Assembly: GCF_000372725.1 (NCBI RefSeq)
Contig: NW_005195301.1
Span: forward strand, 458,773-522,772
Length of the DNA: 64,000 bases
Direction: 5' to 3'
Source: Emiliania huxleyi CCMP1516
Taxonomy: Eukaryota; Haptophyta; Isochrysidales; Noelaerhabdaceae
How positions within the stretch are numbered: position 1 is the first letter of the stretch; each line of letters opens with the position of its first letter. The position numbers and the translations under genes were made by a program. The notes under the pieces are model-generated. The model did no database searches and was not told the DNA's origin. It worked only from the letters and a program-made list of their open reading frames with translations. Shown here piece after piece: positions 40,567-49,960 of this stretch.

Positions 40567-42015
40567 TAGCGGTGATGGCGAAGGGAGGGGAGTGGCGAGT
40601 GGAGAGGTGGCGGGGCGGGGAGAGGCCAGAAGGCGAGGGGGAGGGTGGGAGGCGGCAGGGAGGGAGAGGCGGTAGGCGAGGCGGGCGGCGGAGGAGAAAA
40701 GAGCGGCGGCGGTCGGCAGGCTGCAGGGAGAGGCGAGGGGGTGTCTTGTCCGTGTGTCCCTGTCGCCATGTGTGCCGCCAGCATCTGTCCTGCGTCCACC
40801 CCGCGCCGGTGAGCCCGTCGAGTCTATCTATCGCAGGACACGCGCCTTTGGGATGGACTTGTCGCAGACGAAGCGGACGACCATCGAGCGGCCCGCCGCG
40901 CCCCCCGGGCTCGATCCGAATCCGCAGCGTGTCGTCCCCAGCGGCGGTGTTGCGCGGGAGGCGGCCGCGGGCACGCTGGGCTCGATCAGCGGCTTCCCTC
41001 AGTTGCTCCGTCCGAAGCGGACGTTCTTCGTTATTTCAAATTTTACGCACGTCTTGGCACCAGCTGAAGGCTTGCACGGCCCACATCACGCAGTTCGTGC
41101 ACGGTATTCGGATTTTGGCTATTTGCTCGTGTGGGGGTATATCGCAGATTTGTCAATGGTACCGCGTCTGCGACGCGGGCGCCTTGCGGGCAGAGCCCTT
41201 AGCCACCCTTTTATCTTGCGCGGTCAAAATCACCTAAGCAAACAAAGGAACAAAACAAAGGCGGACGGCGGGATGGCAGGATGGAACGGCGCAAGGGATG
41301 CGGAATCCGGAAAGTCCCGCACGTTCAAAGTTGGCGGAAGTTCTAGTCCAACACCAAGTACCAAGTGGAAGTGCCAAAATAAATAAATAACGGACACCTC
41401 TAAACACAAACTGTGAGATGGGTAAAAAGGAACAGGTCCCCCCGCCCTTGTGCGATCTTTCGACGTGTCGCTGCAGGCTCTTTACGTAAACAGGCTCTTT
41501 CAAGGGCTCTTTTCGACGCCGTCCCCCCATCCATCAGAACCGCTCCCGTCAAAGGGCTGCAGGCTCCCGCTCCCAGCGGTGCAGCAGCGAGGCAGCAGCG
41601 CCGTGACCCGTGCGGTGTCGCGCGTAGCGCTAGGACGGGCCTTGTGTAGGCAAAATTTTGTCCGTCACTTGTGTCTCACGCCTGTTCCACCTGACCGACC
41701 CTGTACGAACTATACGATCGCTCTCGTTCTCGACATCGGTGTGTATCATTATTTTGCGTGAGATTTACACCGAACGAACGCAACACACGTAATGCCGTAC
41801 GCCCCGCGCCCGGCGTGCAGCTAGGTGCTAGGATCTTCGCGCGCACACCGCACGCTCTCTCCCTCGTTGCGGTGTGCTGTGTGTGCAGAAGAAAAGGGGG
41901 GTTTCGGGCCGCAGCTTCATCTCCGCGAGCGCCCTACTCTACCCAGGGGGCGAGGGAGACGCCCATCAGCACCCCGTGGAACTAGGGTGGTGCTGGTGCG
42001 CGGGTGGATGCGTGG
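40567..42015. other. Unassigned region downstream of the ankyrin gene
   Basis: No supported gene. A copy of the AAAT-tailed repeat seen at 1367-1500 lies at about 41376-41475. Reading frames on the plus strand (for example around 40754-41386) lack domains. The last 100 bp are the 3' flank of the ankyrin/U-box gene. Confidence 0.45.
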
Positions 42016-42579
42016 TCAAACTGCCTTGCGCGCCCCCTCCCAGTCCCGGATCTGACGGCGCAGCATGTGGTTGGGGGTGAGGTATGGGTGCTCGAGCGCG
42101 CCGCCCGTCAGAGGGCTCGTCGACTTGGTCGCGAGCCAGCGCTCGATCGCCGACCGCTCGTAGGCATGCCCGTCGGCCGCCATCACCGGGTCGCTCATGA
42201 CCTCGGTCGTGATTGGGCAGATAAAGTCGTCCGGCGGCTCCTCCTCTCCCTCAGGCGGCGCCTCCGCCGCCGGTGACGAAGCGCCCTCGGCGACTCGCAC
42301 CTGATCCCCCGCCGCACGCGTTGCCCCGACCTCCAGCCTCGCGCTCTCCTCGAGCGCCGCCGCCAACTCCGCATCCTCTCTCGCCGCCAGCGCTGCCTCA
42401 TCCTCGGGCTCCTGCGACGGCCCAGCGCCGCCCCCCCCGCCCTTCCCTTTCTTCTTCTTCTTCTTCCCCTTCTTGCCCTTGGCGCGCTCCCCCGCCTCCT
42501 TCTCCGCCTCCTCCCCCGCCAGTAGCGCCTCGGCATGCCGCGTCGCCTCCGCCTCTGCCGCCGCTCTCTCCGCCTCCCT

Positions 42580-42613
<34 letters not shown>

Positions 42614-44250
42614 TGCTCCTCGAGGACGCGCACGCATTGGGCGTGGTCCTTCTCCTTGGCAACCTGCAGCGCCGTCTTGCCGCTCGCAGCGCGCGCCGTC
42701 GTCTCCGCGCCCGCCCGCAGCAGGCGGAGCACGACGGCGGGGTGGTTGTTGGCGGCGGCGATCACCAGCGCGGTGCGGCCTTTGCTGTTCTGCAGGTTGA
42801 TCTCCGCCCCGCGCTGCAGCAGCAGCTCGACCACCCGCTCGCGGCCGTAGCTGGCGGCGCCCATCAGCGCGGTGACGCCTGCGCTGTTCTGCTTGTTGAT
42901 TTCCGCGCCGCGGTGCAGCAGCAGCTCGATCACCCGCTCGTGGCCTTGGCTGGCGGCGCCCATCAGCCCGGTGCCGCCGCCGCTGTTCTGCATGTTGATC
43001 TCCGCGCCGCGCTGCAGCAGCAACTCGATCACCCGCTCGTGGCCGTCCTGGGCGGCGAGCATCAGCGCGGTGCCGCCGTCGCTCCTCTGCAGGTTGATCT
43101 CCGCGCCTCGCTGAAGCAGCAGCTCGACAACCCGCTCGAATCTGTGCGGGGCGGCGATCATCAGCGCGGTGAAACCGCTGCTGCTCTGCAGGTTGATCTC
43201 CGCGCCGCGCTGCAGCAGCAGCTCGACCACCCGCTCGTGGCCTTTGCCGGCGGCGTCCATCAGCGCGGTGCAGCCTTTGCTGCTCTGCAGGTTGACCTCC
43301 GCGCCGCGCTGCAGCAGCAGATCGACCACCCGCTCGTGGCCCTCCTGGGCGGCTAGCGCCAGCGCTGTGATGCCGCTCACATCGTAATCCCCGCAAGTCG
43401 CATTGACCCGCCCGCCGCTGTCGAGCCACGCCAGCAGCGCCGCCTCGTCGCCTTGGAGAGCTGCTTTCGCCGCCTCTGCGGGAAGGCTGCCCAGTGAGCC
43501 GGAAGAGGCCGCGGCACTCGCTCCCGCCACCGCCTCGCCCGAGGAAGCGCCGCCCGCGCCGCCCGCCGCCGCCTCGCGCTGGCTCGCAGTCACCTCCGCG
43601 ACGTGCTGCCTGAAGGCCTCGACGCACGCGGCGTGGCCCTTCTCCTTGGCCAGCTGCAGCGCTGTCTTGCCGCTCGCACTGCGCGCCGACGCGTCTGCGC
43701 CAGCCCGCAGCAAGCGGAGCACGACGGCGGGGTGGCCTTCGAAAGCGGCGACCATCAGCGCGGTGCTGCCGCTGCTGCTCTGTAGGTTGATCTCCGCGCC
43801 GCGCTGCAGCAGCAGCTCGACCACCCGCTCGTGGCCGTAGCCGGCGGCGTCCATCAGCGCGGTGTCGCCGTCGCTCCTCTGCTTGTTGACCTCTGCGCCG
43901 CGCTGCAGCAGCAGCTCGACCACCCGCTCGCGGCCCCGCTGGGCGGCGTACATGACCGCGGTGCCGCCTTTGCTGCTCCGCATGTCGATCTCTGCGCCGC
44001 GCTGCAGCAGCAGCTCGACCACCCGCTCGTGGCCGCTGCTGGCGGCGAGCATCAGCGCGGTGACGCCGCTCACATCGCCCGTCCCGCCAGTCGCATTGAC
44101 CCGCCCGCCGCTGTCAAGCCACGCCAGCAGCGCCGCCTCGTCGCCTTTTACAACCGCTTTCGCCGCCTTTGCGGGAAGGCTGCCCAGAGAGCTGGAAGAG
44201 GCCGCGTCACTCGCTCCACCCGCCTTGCCAAAGATGCTGCCCGCCACCAT
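42016..44250 (-). CDS. Ankyrin-repeat U-box E3 ubiquitin ligase with UIM-like motif
   Basis: Intronless, 744 aa. U-box proteins recruit E2 enzymes and transfer ubiquitin. The ankyrin repeats would select substrates. Two ankyrin blocks have the same plan. Each opens with a SLGSLPAxAAKAxxxGDEAA segment and LLAWLDSGGRVNAT, runs through near-identical GHERVVELLLQRGAEIN repeats, and closes with HPAVVLRLLRAGA and KTALQ-AKEK. The first block has four or five repeats and the second about eight, so one arose from the other. After a Lys-rich linker comes EDAELAAALEESARLE, which fits the ubiquitin-interacting-motif consensus. The C-terminus is a complete U-box: DDFICPITTEVMSDPVMAAD, GHAYERSAIERWL, STSPLTG and PNHMLRRQIRDW. 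The repeated DNA invites copy-number change by unequal exchange. Confidence 0.92.
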
Positions 44251-46384
44251 TCAGGGTTCCGGCTCTTTGCGGAGAAAAAGAAACCCTGGCTGCGCGGCAG
44301 CAGCCGAGCTGTGCATCGTAAGTTTGCAACAAGAAAGAAGAGAAAGCGAAAAGAAAAAGCAGTCGCCTCTACCTCTTCCTTCTCCCCTTCTTGTATGCTT
44401 TGCACATCACATCGATTTCCTCTGGGCCGGCGCGGGGCCCCCCGGAGGCACCGTGCGCCGCGCCGCAGTGCGGAAACGGGGCTCCGGCTCTATTAGTCTC
44501 TATTAGCACCGACTTCCCGAATGATTACGGTTGATTAGAGGGCAGATTTGGAGAGATCTCGAGGAGTACATACAGATAGACCCTCCAACCATCAGAAAAC
44601 TCCGACGTCCGACCTGATCGGTCGTACTGACCGCCGACAGATCACTCCAGACAGCAGACAGGCCGACGTCTGCACGCGGCCGGCCGGGCGAGAGGCTTGA
44701 CACGATCCGACCCTGCGACCCTGACGCTGCTGCTCTAGCTATCAGCCATGCACTGCTGACTGCTGCCACAATGTGCGACCTGTGCTGGCCCACTTGGCGG
44801 CCTTCCCGGTCAGTGGTGAGGCGCAGTTCAGAGCTGTCGATCGGCGCGATGCCGCACTGGTCCCACATTGGTGACACGAGACCACCACGTTTGCCGGTCC
44901 AAGGGAGAGGCACCGGCGCTGTCCTGAGAAGGTGCGTGGTCCCTCTTGACTGCCCATGCGCGCGAGGCTGTGTAGGCATAGCCTCGAGAGTGCCAGCAGC
45001 CAATCCGAGGTGACGCGCATTGCGCCAGAAGCGTGCACGCAGCTGGAAGGACACCTTCCTACTGGCCGTACGATCAGGTCGTCACTGAATGCTGGGTACT
45101 AAGGCCGCGAGCTATGCAGGTGATCTGTGATCTGTGAGGGTCCGCCCGCAGGCGCGTTTTGTATACCGAGGCGGTGCCCGGTGCCGAGCGCAGGCCGGAG
45201 CCCACAGGTCGGACCTTAAGACAGCGTTGTAGATCCCTGGGCGAGGGTGGTGGCGTCCCCGTCGGGTCAGGGCTGAAGGCGGGGGAGACCAACCCGATCT
45301 CTCCGGCGTCCCGGGAGCGTGATTGACACCTCCCCCCGTGCCAACAGCCCCATGGAGGTAGGCCGCTCGTCTAGCCAATCAGCCTTAAGCGAGCGGCCTG
45401 GCCGTTGGAATGGCCGGGTGGAGAGAGGGGCGGAGTCGGCTCGGAAGCGCGACTGCAGCCACGAGGACTGCCCGCCCACTCTCGTCGGGTTGAGGGGAGG
45501 ACGACTGTCCCTGACGGCGAACCTCAGTTACGAGCCGCCCTCCCCCGATGCGGACATGCGGGGTTCGGGAAGGTCTATGACCTACCTAGTTAGCCGACAT
45601 GCCAAGCATGTGCGGCCGTTCGGAGTCCCCCCTTGTAGACGTGTGCCGCTGGGATCGTTCCAGTACGCCCGGAGGGCGACGGTCCCCCGGTAGTAGACGT
45701 TGGCGCCGAGGAGGGAGGAGTCGCTGAAGGACGGGTAGTCGTCGGTCATGCGGGGGAGGAGGAGTCGGCGAGTAGCGGGGATGAGAAATGCCTGAGAGGG
45801 TGGGGATGGAGGCGTGAGGCGCGAGGTGAGGGGCGTGGGGGCGCGGGGCGCGGGGCGTGCGTGGGACGCGAGGCGTGAGGCGCAGGGCGTGGGGCGGGAG
45901 GGCTATGCAGGTGATCAATTGTGCATCATGGGGCACGGGCAGCAGCGCCGACAGGCTGTCGCAAGGCGTGATAGCATGGCCGCAAGTACGCCGAATTCCC
46001 ATGAAAACAAGTAAAAAATCGCGAAAAAAAAACTCCAAAAAATCGGCGCCTGCGGCGGGCCAGGGGACCCCATCTCCCCCCCGCATGGACACCCTCTGGG
46101 GCCCCCGCGCCGGCCCAGAGTTTCCTTTTTTCAAACACAAAAACTTCTCGAGAAAAACTTTTGATTTCTTGTTGCAACTTGCATGTTGGCTTCTAAAAAT
46201 CTCTCTCTCCCCAAGTTGGAGGAAAGAAGTAGAAAAAGAAACCCCGTACCGCGGGCCCTCTCCATCTCTCATACATCTCTCTGCACAAACACAACGGTTA
46301 CGGTACAACACAAGGTTCTGGTTCGGGCATCGGTCCTATCAATCATGTGGCACCATGAGCGAAAAAACGGGTGCATAACGCATC
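44251..46384. other. Long intergenic region with scattered repeat fragments
   Basis: I find no supported gene in 2.1 kb. The word GCTATGCAGGTGATC occurs twice (about 45112 and 45903). At 45365-45395 the heptamers CCGCTCG and CGAGCGG can pair. On the minus strand, 45795-45588 reads about 55 codons of non-repetitive composition (MTDDYPSFSDSSLLGANVYY and onward) after an AG, possibly a stray or decayed exon. Positions 45810-45905 consist of GGGGCGTG/GAGGCGTG words. A repeat E fragment lies at about 46140-46215. Confidence 0.4.
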
Positions 46385-47488
46385 CTAGGCGTCGACGGCG
46401 CGCCGCTCAATCATCTCGTCGGGCCCGTCCTGCACACGGTTGAAGACGACAAAGGTCCCAAGCTGCAGCCAGAGAAAGCCAATCACGTCGTTGTCCATCA
46501 GGAAGAGCTGGCCAGGCACGTAGTGGGCGTGCTGGAAGCCGCGCGCCGCGATGCGCCCCTCCCCCTGGTACCGCTCCACCTCGCGTTGCTGCGACGTCCC
46601 GTCCGAGCCGACCGAGACCACCTCCACCCTCACGCCGACAAGGTCCTCCTCGACAGCCTCGACGGCGGCGGGCTCCTGGTAGGGCGTCGTCAGATCGGCG
46701 CGGAAAGTGGTCTCGCCGGCGGGCACGTGCTCGTCGCCCGTCACCTGGGCGGAGGGCGAATGGGGTTCAGGAGGAGAGGGGGGGGGGGGTTGCACGAGGG
46801 GAGAGGGGGCACCTTGACAGCGACGAGGGTATCGCCCTCATAGTGAATCTTGATCGTCGCCTCGCCGTGGTTGGGATAGTTCCCTGCGGAGCGAGGCCTG
46901 GGTCAGCGCGCGCGCAGCAACTCCGGGCGGGGCTGGCGGGGGGGGCGCGGGCGGCTGGGAACGCCGCTTCAGAGCACGACCGCGCGGCCGGGGGCAGGGG
47001 GGGGCGAGAGGGGGAGGGGGGATCGGTTGGCGTGGCATCGCACCCTTCCACAAGCCGGCGAGCTGGTACTGCGGTTGAAACCGCCGCAGCACAAGCAGCT
47101 GATCGCGCGTCGTCGCCGCCTCGCCGTAGGACTCGCGCCGCACCAGCGCCTCGAGCCGCTCGCGCAGGTTGCTGGCGAGAAAAGCGGGGTCCTTTTGCCG
47201 CAGCTGGGAAATGTCGTCGCGAAGCATCGCGGCGGCGGCAAAGTCCTGCTCCTCCACCGCCGACTGCAGATCGTTCTCAAGCCTCGCTGCCTCGGTCCGC
47301 AGCGCGGGGAGATCCGCGGCCGGCGCAAAGTGACGGAGTTTGCTCTCAAACGTGGGGGCTGCGGCGGCGCCGTCGGCGCGCGCGCCGGGGGCGCGTATCC
47401 GCGACGCCGGATGGCGCCCGCCGCCGACGAGGTGGCCCGAAGCCGGAAGAAGAGTGAGCAAAACCATGAGGTAGATGCGTCTTGACAT
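46385..47488 (-). CDS. EXECUTER-like plastid protein (UVR motif plus DUF3506/cyclin-D1-binding fold)
   Basis: In land plants EXECUTER1/2 sit in chloroplast membranes and relay singlet-oxygen signals to the nucleus. Exons 47488-47044, 46883-46813 and 46744-46385 (all GT donors) encode 291 aa. The start at 47488 gives a signal peptide (MSRRIYLMVLLTLLPASGHL) followed by an Arg/Ala transit-like stretch, as expected for entry into a complex plastid. Residues about 55-90 form a UVR motif (LENDLQSAVEEQDFAAAAML, then RDDI). The second half reads LWKGNYPNHGEATIKIHYEG, then VTGDEHVPAGETTFRADL, then GEGRIAARGFQHAHYVPGQL and FLWLQLGTFVVFNR. This is the order of the DUF3506 domain also present in FBXO31. 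UVR plus DUF3506 is the EXECUTER arrangement. It is much shorter than the plant proteins (over 600 aa), so function may differ. Confidence 0.72.
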
Positions 47489-47685
47489 GGGTAGCAAGCA
47501 AATGGGGAGCGCAGATAGCTAGAGGTCAGCCCAGAGGTTCGTCATCTGAGTGAGAAGCTTCTCACACACGCCCTTCCTTTTCTTTTCCTTTCCTTTCGAT
47601 TTCCCGGGAAACTCTTTTGGACCGAGTCTGAGGCTGTTTGGGGGCCAAAATCAGCAAAATCGGCAGCATACTGGATTACGGGTAT

Positions 47686-47737
<52 letters not shown>

Positions 47738-47939
47738 TAGGTAGGTAGGTAGGTAGGTGTTACCTCACACTGTCTAGGCAGAGACAAGGAGGGCCCCCGC
47801 ACACACACGAACCCACACATACAGAGAGGGACGAGTGCACGCATTGGGCATCAGAGAGCCATAAGTGTTTGTTGTTGTTTGGCTTGAGCCAAGCAGGCAC
47901 ACCCGCGCGCGAGCGATTAGGCCAGGCCCGAAGCCTGAC
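47489..47939. other. 5' flank of the EXECUTER-like gene, with microsatellites
   Basis: An (AG)n run of about 23 units lies at 47687-47732 and is followed by (GGTA)n at about 47736-47757. A repeat E fragment (GGGGCCAAAATCAGCAAAAT) precedes them. No gene. Confidence 0.7.
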
Positions 47940-48486
47940 TCAAGCCAAGAGGCGCAGCGAAGCGCTAACGCGGGCCATCGTGGCCGCGGTGCAGCCCCGC
48001 ACGGGTTTAGTGCGCGAGATGCGCTCGGGCGACGGAGGAGCCGGAGGCGGGCGGAACTCGGCCGGGGCGAGGCCTGACCGCAGCGTCTCGCGCCACGCAG
48101 CGCGATCAGCCGCGAGTAGATGCCAGCGCGCCGAGTCGATGCCGAATTTCGCGAGTGCCTTGAAGATCGACCGCCCGTAAGTCATGCGCGGCGCACCGAT
48201 GGGCCGCCGGTGGGGCACCCACGCGGAGAGCATGCGGCGCGGCTCGACGGCGCGGCAGCCGGTCGTAGTCCATGCGCGCGACGTGGCCGAGCCAGCGCAG
48301 CTGGCGGCGGGCGATGTACATGTCGATCGAGTCGAGCCCCAGCCGCTGGCTGAGCTCACACGTCGAGATGTGATGGTCCCACATGTGCTTACGCGTGACT
48401 CGACACATGCCTCGCACGTGCAACGCGTGAGAGAGATTGTTTGTTTTCGGGTATTTTCCAGGTATCTGAGCAGTTTGCCGATTCAT
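47940..48486 (-). pseudogene. 3' end of a LINE-type reverse transcriptase, frameshifted
   Basis: The first frame (from 48486 down) contains HISTCELSQRLGLDSIDMYI, then ARRQLRWLGHVARMDYDRLP and RRR. A second frame (to about 47940) continues the same protein: RRMLSAWVPHRRPIGAPRMT, YGRSIFKALAKFG and AADRAAWRETLRSG. The R-R-x-L-R-W-L-G-H-V-x-R-M and P-x-G-x-P-R-x-x-Y-G motifs are typical of the region after the polymerase domain in endonuclease/reverse-transcriptase retroelements. The change of frame around 48240 and the missing polymerase core mark it as a dead, 5'-truncated copy. Confidence 0.72.
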
Positions 48487-48780
48487 CCTCTCTCAACGTT
48501 GCCTCAGATTTTGCCCCAGTGCCCAGAGGCCAGAGCCAGACCAGCATCCTCCATCCAGCTCTCAGACTCAGTTCTTCTTGTTGGTTTTCAAAAACCCCTT
48601 TCTCCCCAGACTCAGGGAAACTCGAGAGAAACAGAATGGAGCACCAAACACCCTCTGTTTTCCCTGGAAATTTCCGGAAACGCAAAGTCGAAAGTGCTGG
48701 GGACCCTCTGTTTTCCTTTTTGTTTGCCGGAAAAGTACGTGTGTCGTGTGCAGTACGTGTGCAGGCTCCAACACAGGTAA
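48480..48780 (+). repeat. Dispersed repeat family E, uninterrupted copy
   Basis: Carries GCCTCAGATTTTGCCCCAG, AGCTCTCAGACTCAG, TTCTTGTTGGTTTTCAAAAA, CAGACTCAGGGAAACTCGAG, and TTTCCGGAAACGCAAAGT to CCTTTTTGTTTGCCGGAAAA. The segment around CAGACTCAGGGAAACTC corresponds to the filled site at 23518/24712, so this copy shows what that target looked like before the transposon arrived. Confidence 0.82.
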
Positions 48781-49043
48781 GGTAAGGTACATGAAACGTC
48801 TCCACACACACAAAGTGGTGGGGCAAGGGGGGGCGACCTATACGCAGAGCAACGTATAGGACAACAAAGTATGTCCAGCAACTGTCAGACTGACTCGGCA
48901 CTCGGGTACCCCCCACAATGTACTGGTGTGGCGTGTGCGCACACGACAGATAGAACACGCACATACGTCAACCACATCACGCGCTCCTCCTCTGAACAAG
49001 GAAGCGACAAGCGTGGCGGGGCGGGGCTGGGGCCGATGCTGCC

Positions 49044-49442
49044 CTAAAGCTGCAGCGGCGCGGCGAAACCCTCGGCGCGCGACGTCGACACCGAGCACTG
49101 GTGCGCGTCCGCCATCACGGTGCAGCAGAAGGAGTACGGAATCACGACCATGATCCGAGCGCCAGACGAAACGACGATCTCGTACGCGGTGTTCCCACCC
49201 ACGAGTGGGTACTCGCGCGAGTACGTCGCCCCGGCGCACTTGCCACTTCTGGCAGAAGCCGATGATGCTGAGCCGATGATGGCGGTGCGCGCGGGCTCGC
49301 CCGAAATGTTCTTGTACGAATGGCTGCCTTGCGGGAAGGTGGCAAAGCGCTTGCGGAGCTCGTCAACGTTGTCGGATGCGTCAAACTTGCAAAAGAATAT
49401 GCAAGGACGACTGACGTGTGAGGCGTGCAGGGTGGTGTTCAT
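49044..49442 (-). CDS. Open frame of unknown function, probably a partial gene
   Basis: A 132-codon minus-strand frame with natural-looking composition: CIFFCKFDASDNVDELRKRF, ATFPQGSHSYKNISGEPA, GNTAYEIVVSSGARIMVVIP and YSFCC. The frame begins exactly where repeat A copy 4 ends (49442), so upstream sequence may have been replaced by the repeat. It may alternatively be a middle or last exon. No family is recognised. The alternating hydrophobic pattern (YEIVVSSGARIMVVI) suggests beta strands. Confidence 0.35.
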   Translation of the reverse strand: MNTTLHASHVSRPCIFFCKFDASDNVDELRKRFATFPQGSHSYKNISGEPARTAIIGSASSASARSGKCAGATYSREYPLVGGNTAYEIVVSSGARIMVVIPYSFCCTVMADAHQCSVSTSRAEGFAAPLQL

Positions 49443-49680
49443 TAGCTCCGAGTAGAGGGGGCGTCCTGCAGTTAAGGGGAAACCCGGTACACGGAGCCAA
49501 CCCTCGGAGACCCGTGTTTACTTTACGGCCCTTTCCCTGCGAACGCGCCCCCCCGGGGCTAGGGCTCTCTTGCCCGCAACCCGATGCCAATCATCCGGCC
49601 CGCTGGGTGCGCTTCTGAGCTCCCCGGCCCTGGATGTGCGGTTGCTGACTGCACTCCAAGTGCTCCAAGTGCAAGGCGCT
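49442..49680 (-). repeat. Dispersed repeat family A, copy 4 (minus strand)
   Basis: Read on the minus strand: GGAGCACTTGGAGTGCAGTC, ATCCAGGGCCGGGGAGCTCA, the GGCCGGATGATTGG core, and a single terminal module from CTCCGAGGGTTGG to CTACTCGGAGCTAATG. Its terminal module is nearly identical to that of copy 2. Confidence 0.85.
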
Positions 49681-49960
49681 TTTCGGGAGACTGCTCTCAC
49701 GACACTGGGCACGGGAGACTGCTCAATAAAATAGCAGCTTTTTGCAGCTGGTCCTGGATTTTTTGAGTCAATTACAATTTGATTTTTTCCTGCACATCAA
49801 CATAGACCGACTCCGGGACTACGACGTGCTCACCGTCGCGCTACGCGCAGAAGGGCACGTCCCCTCCCACTCTCCCACTGGCATGGAACGCCTAGCTCTC
49901 ACCAACTCACAGTTCGTCGACAAAATGCGTTCAACGGCTAGTATCCCGAGAGTCGTCGCT

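Noticed and set aside
42398-43627. 409-codon minus-strand frame overlapping the ankyrin gene
   Set aside because: A different frame of the same strand. The ankyrin and U-box frame is plainly the coding one.
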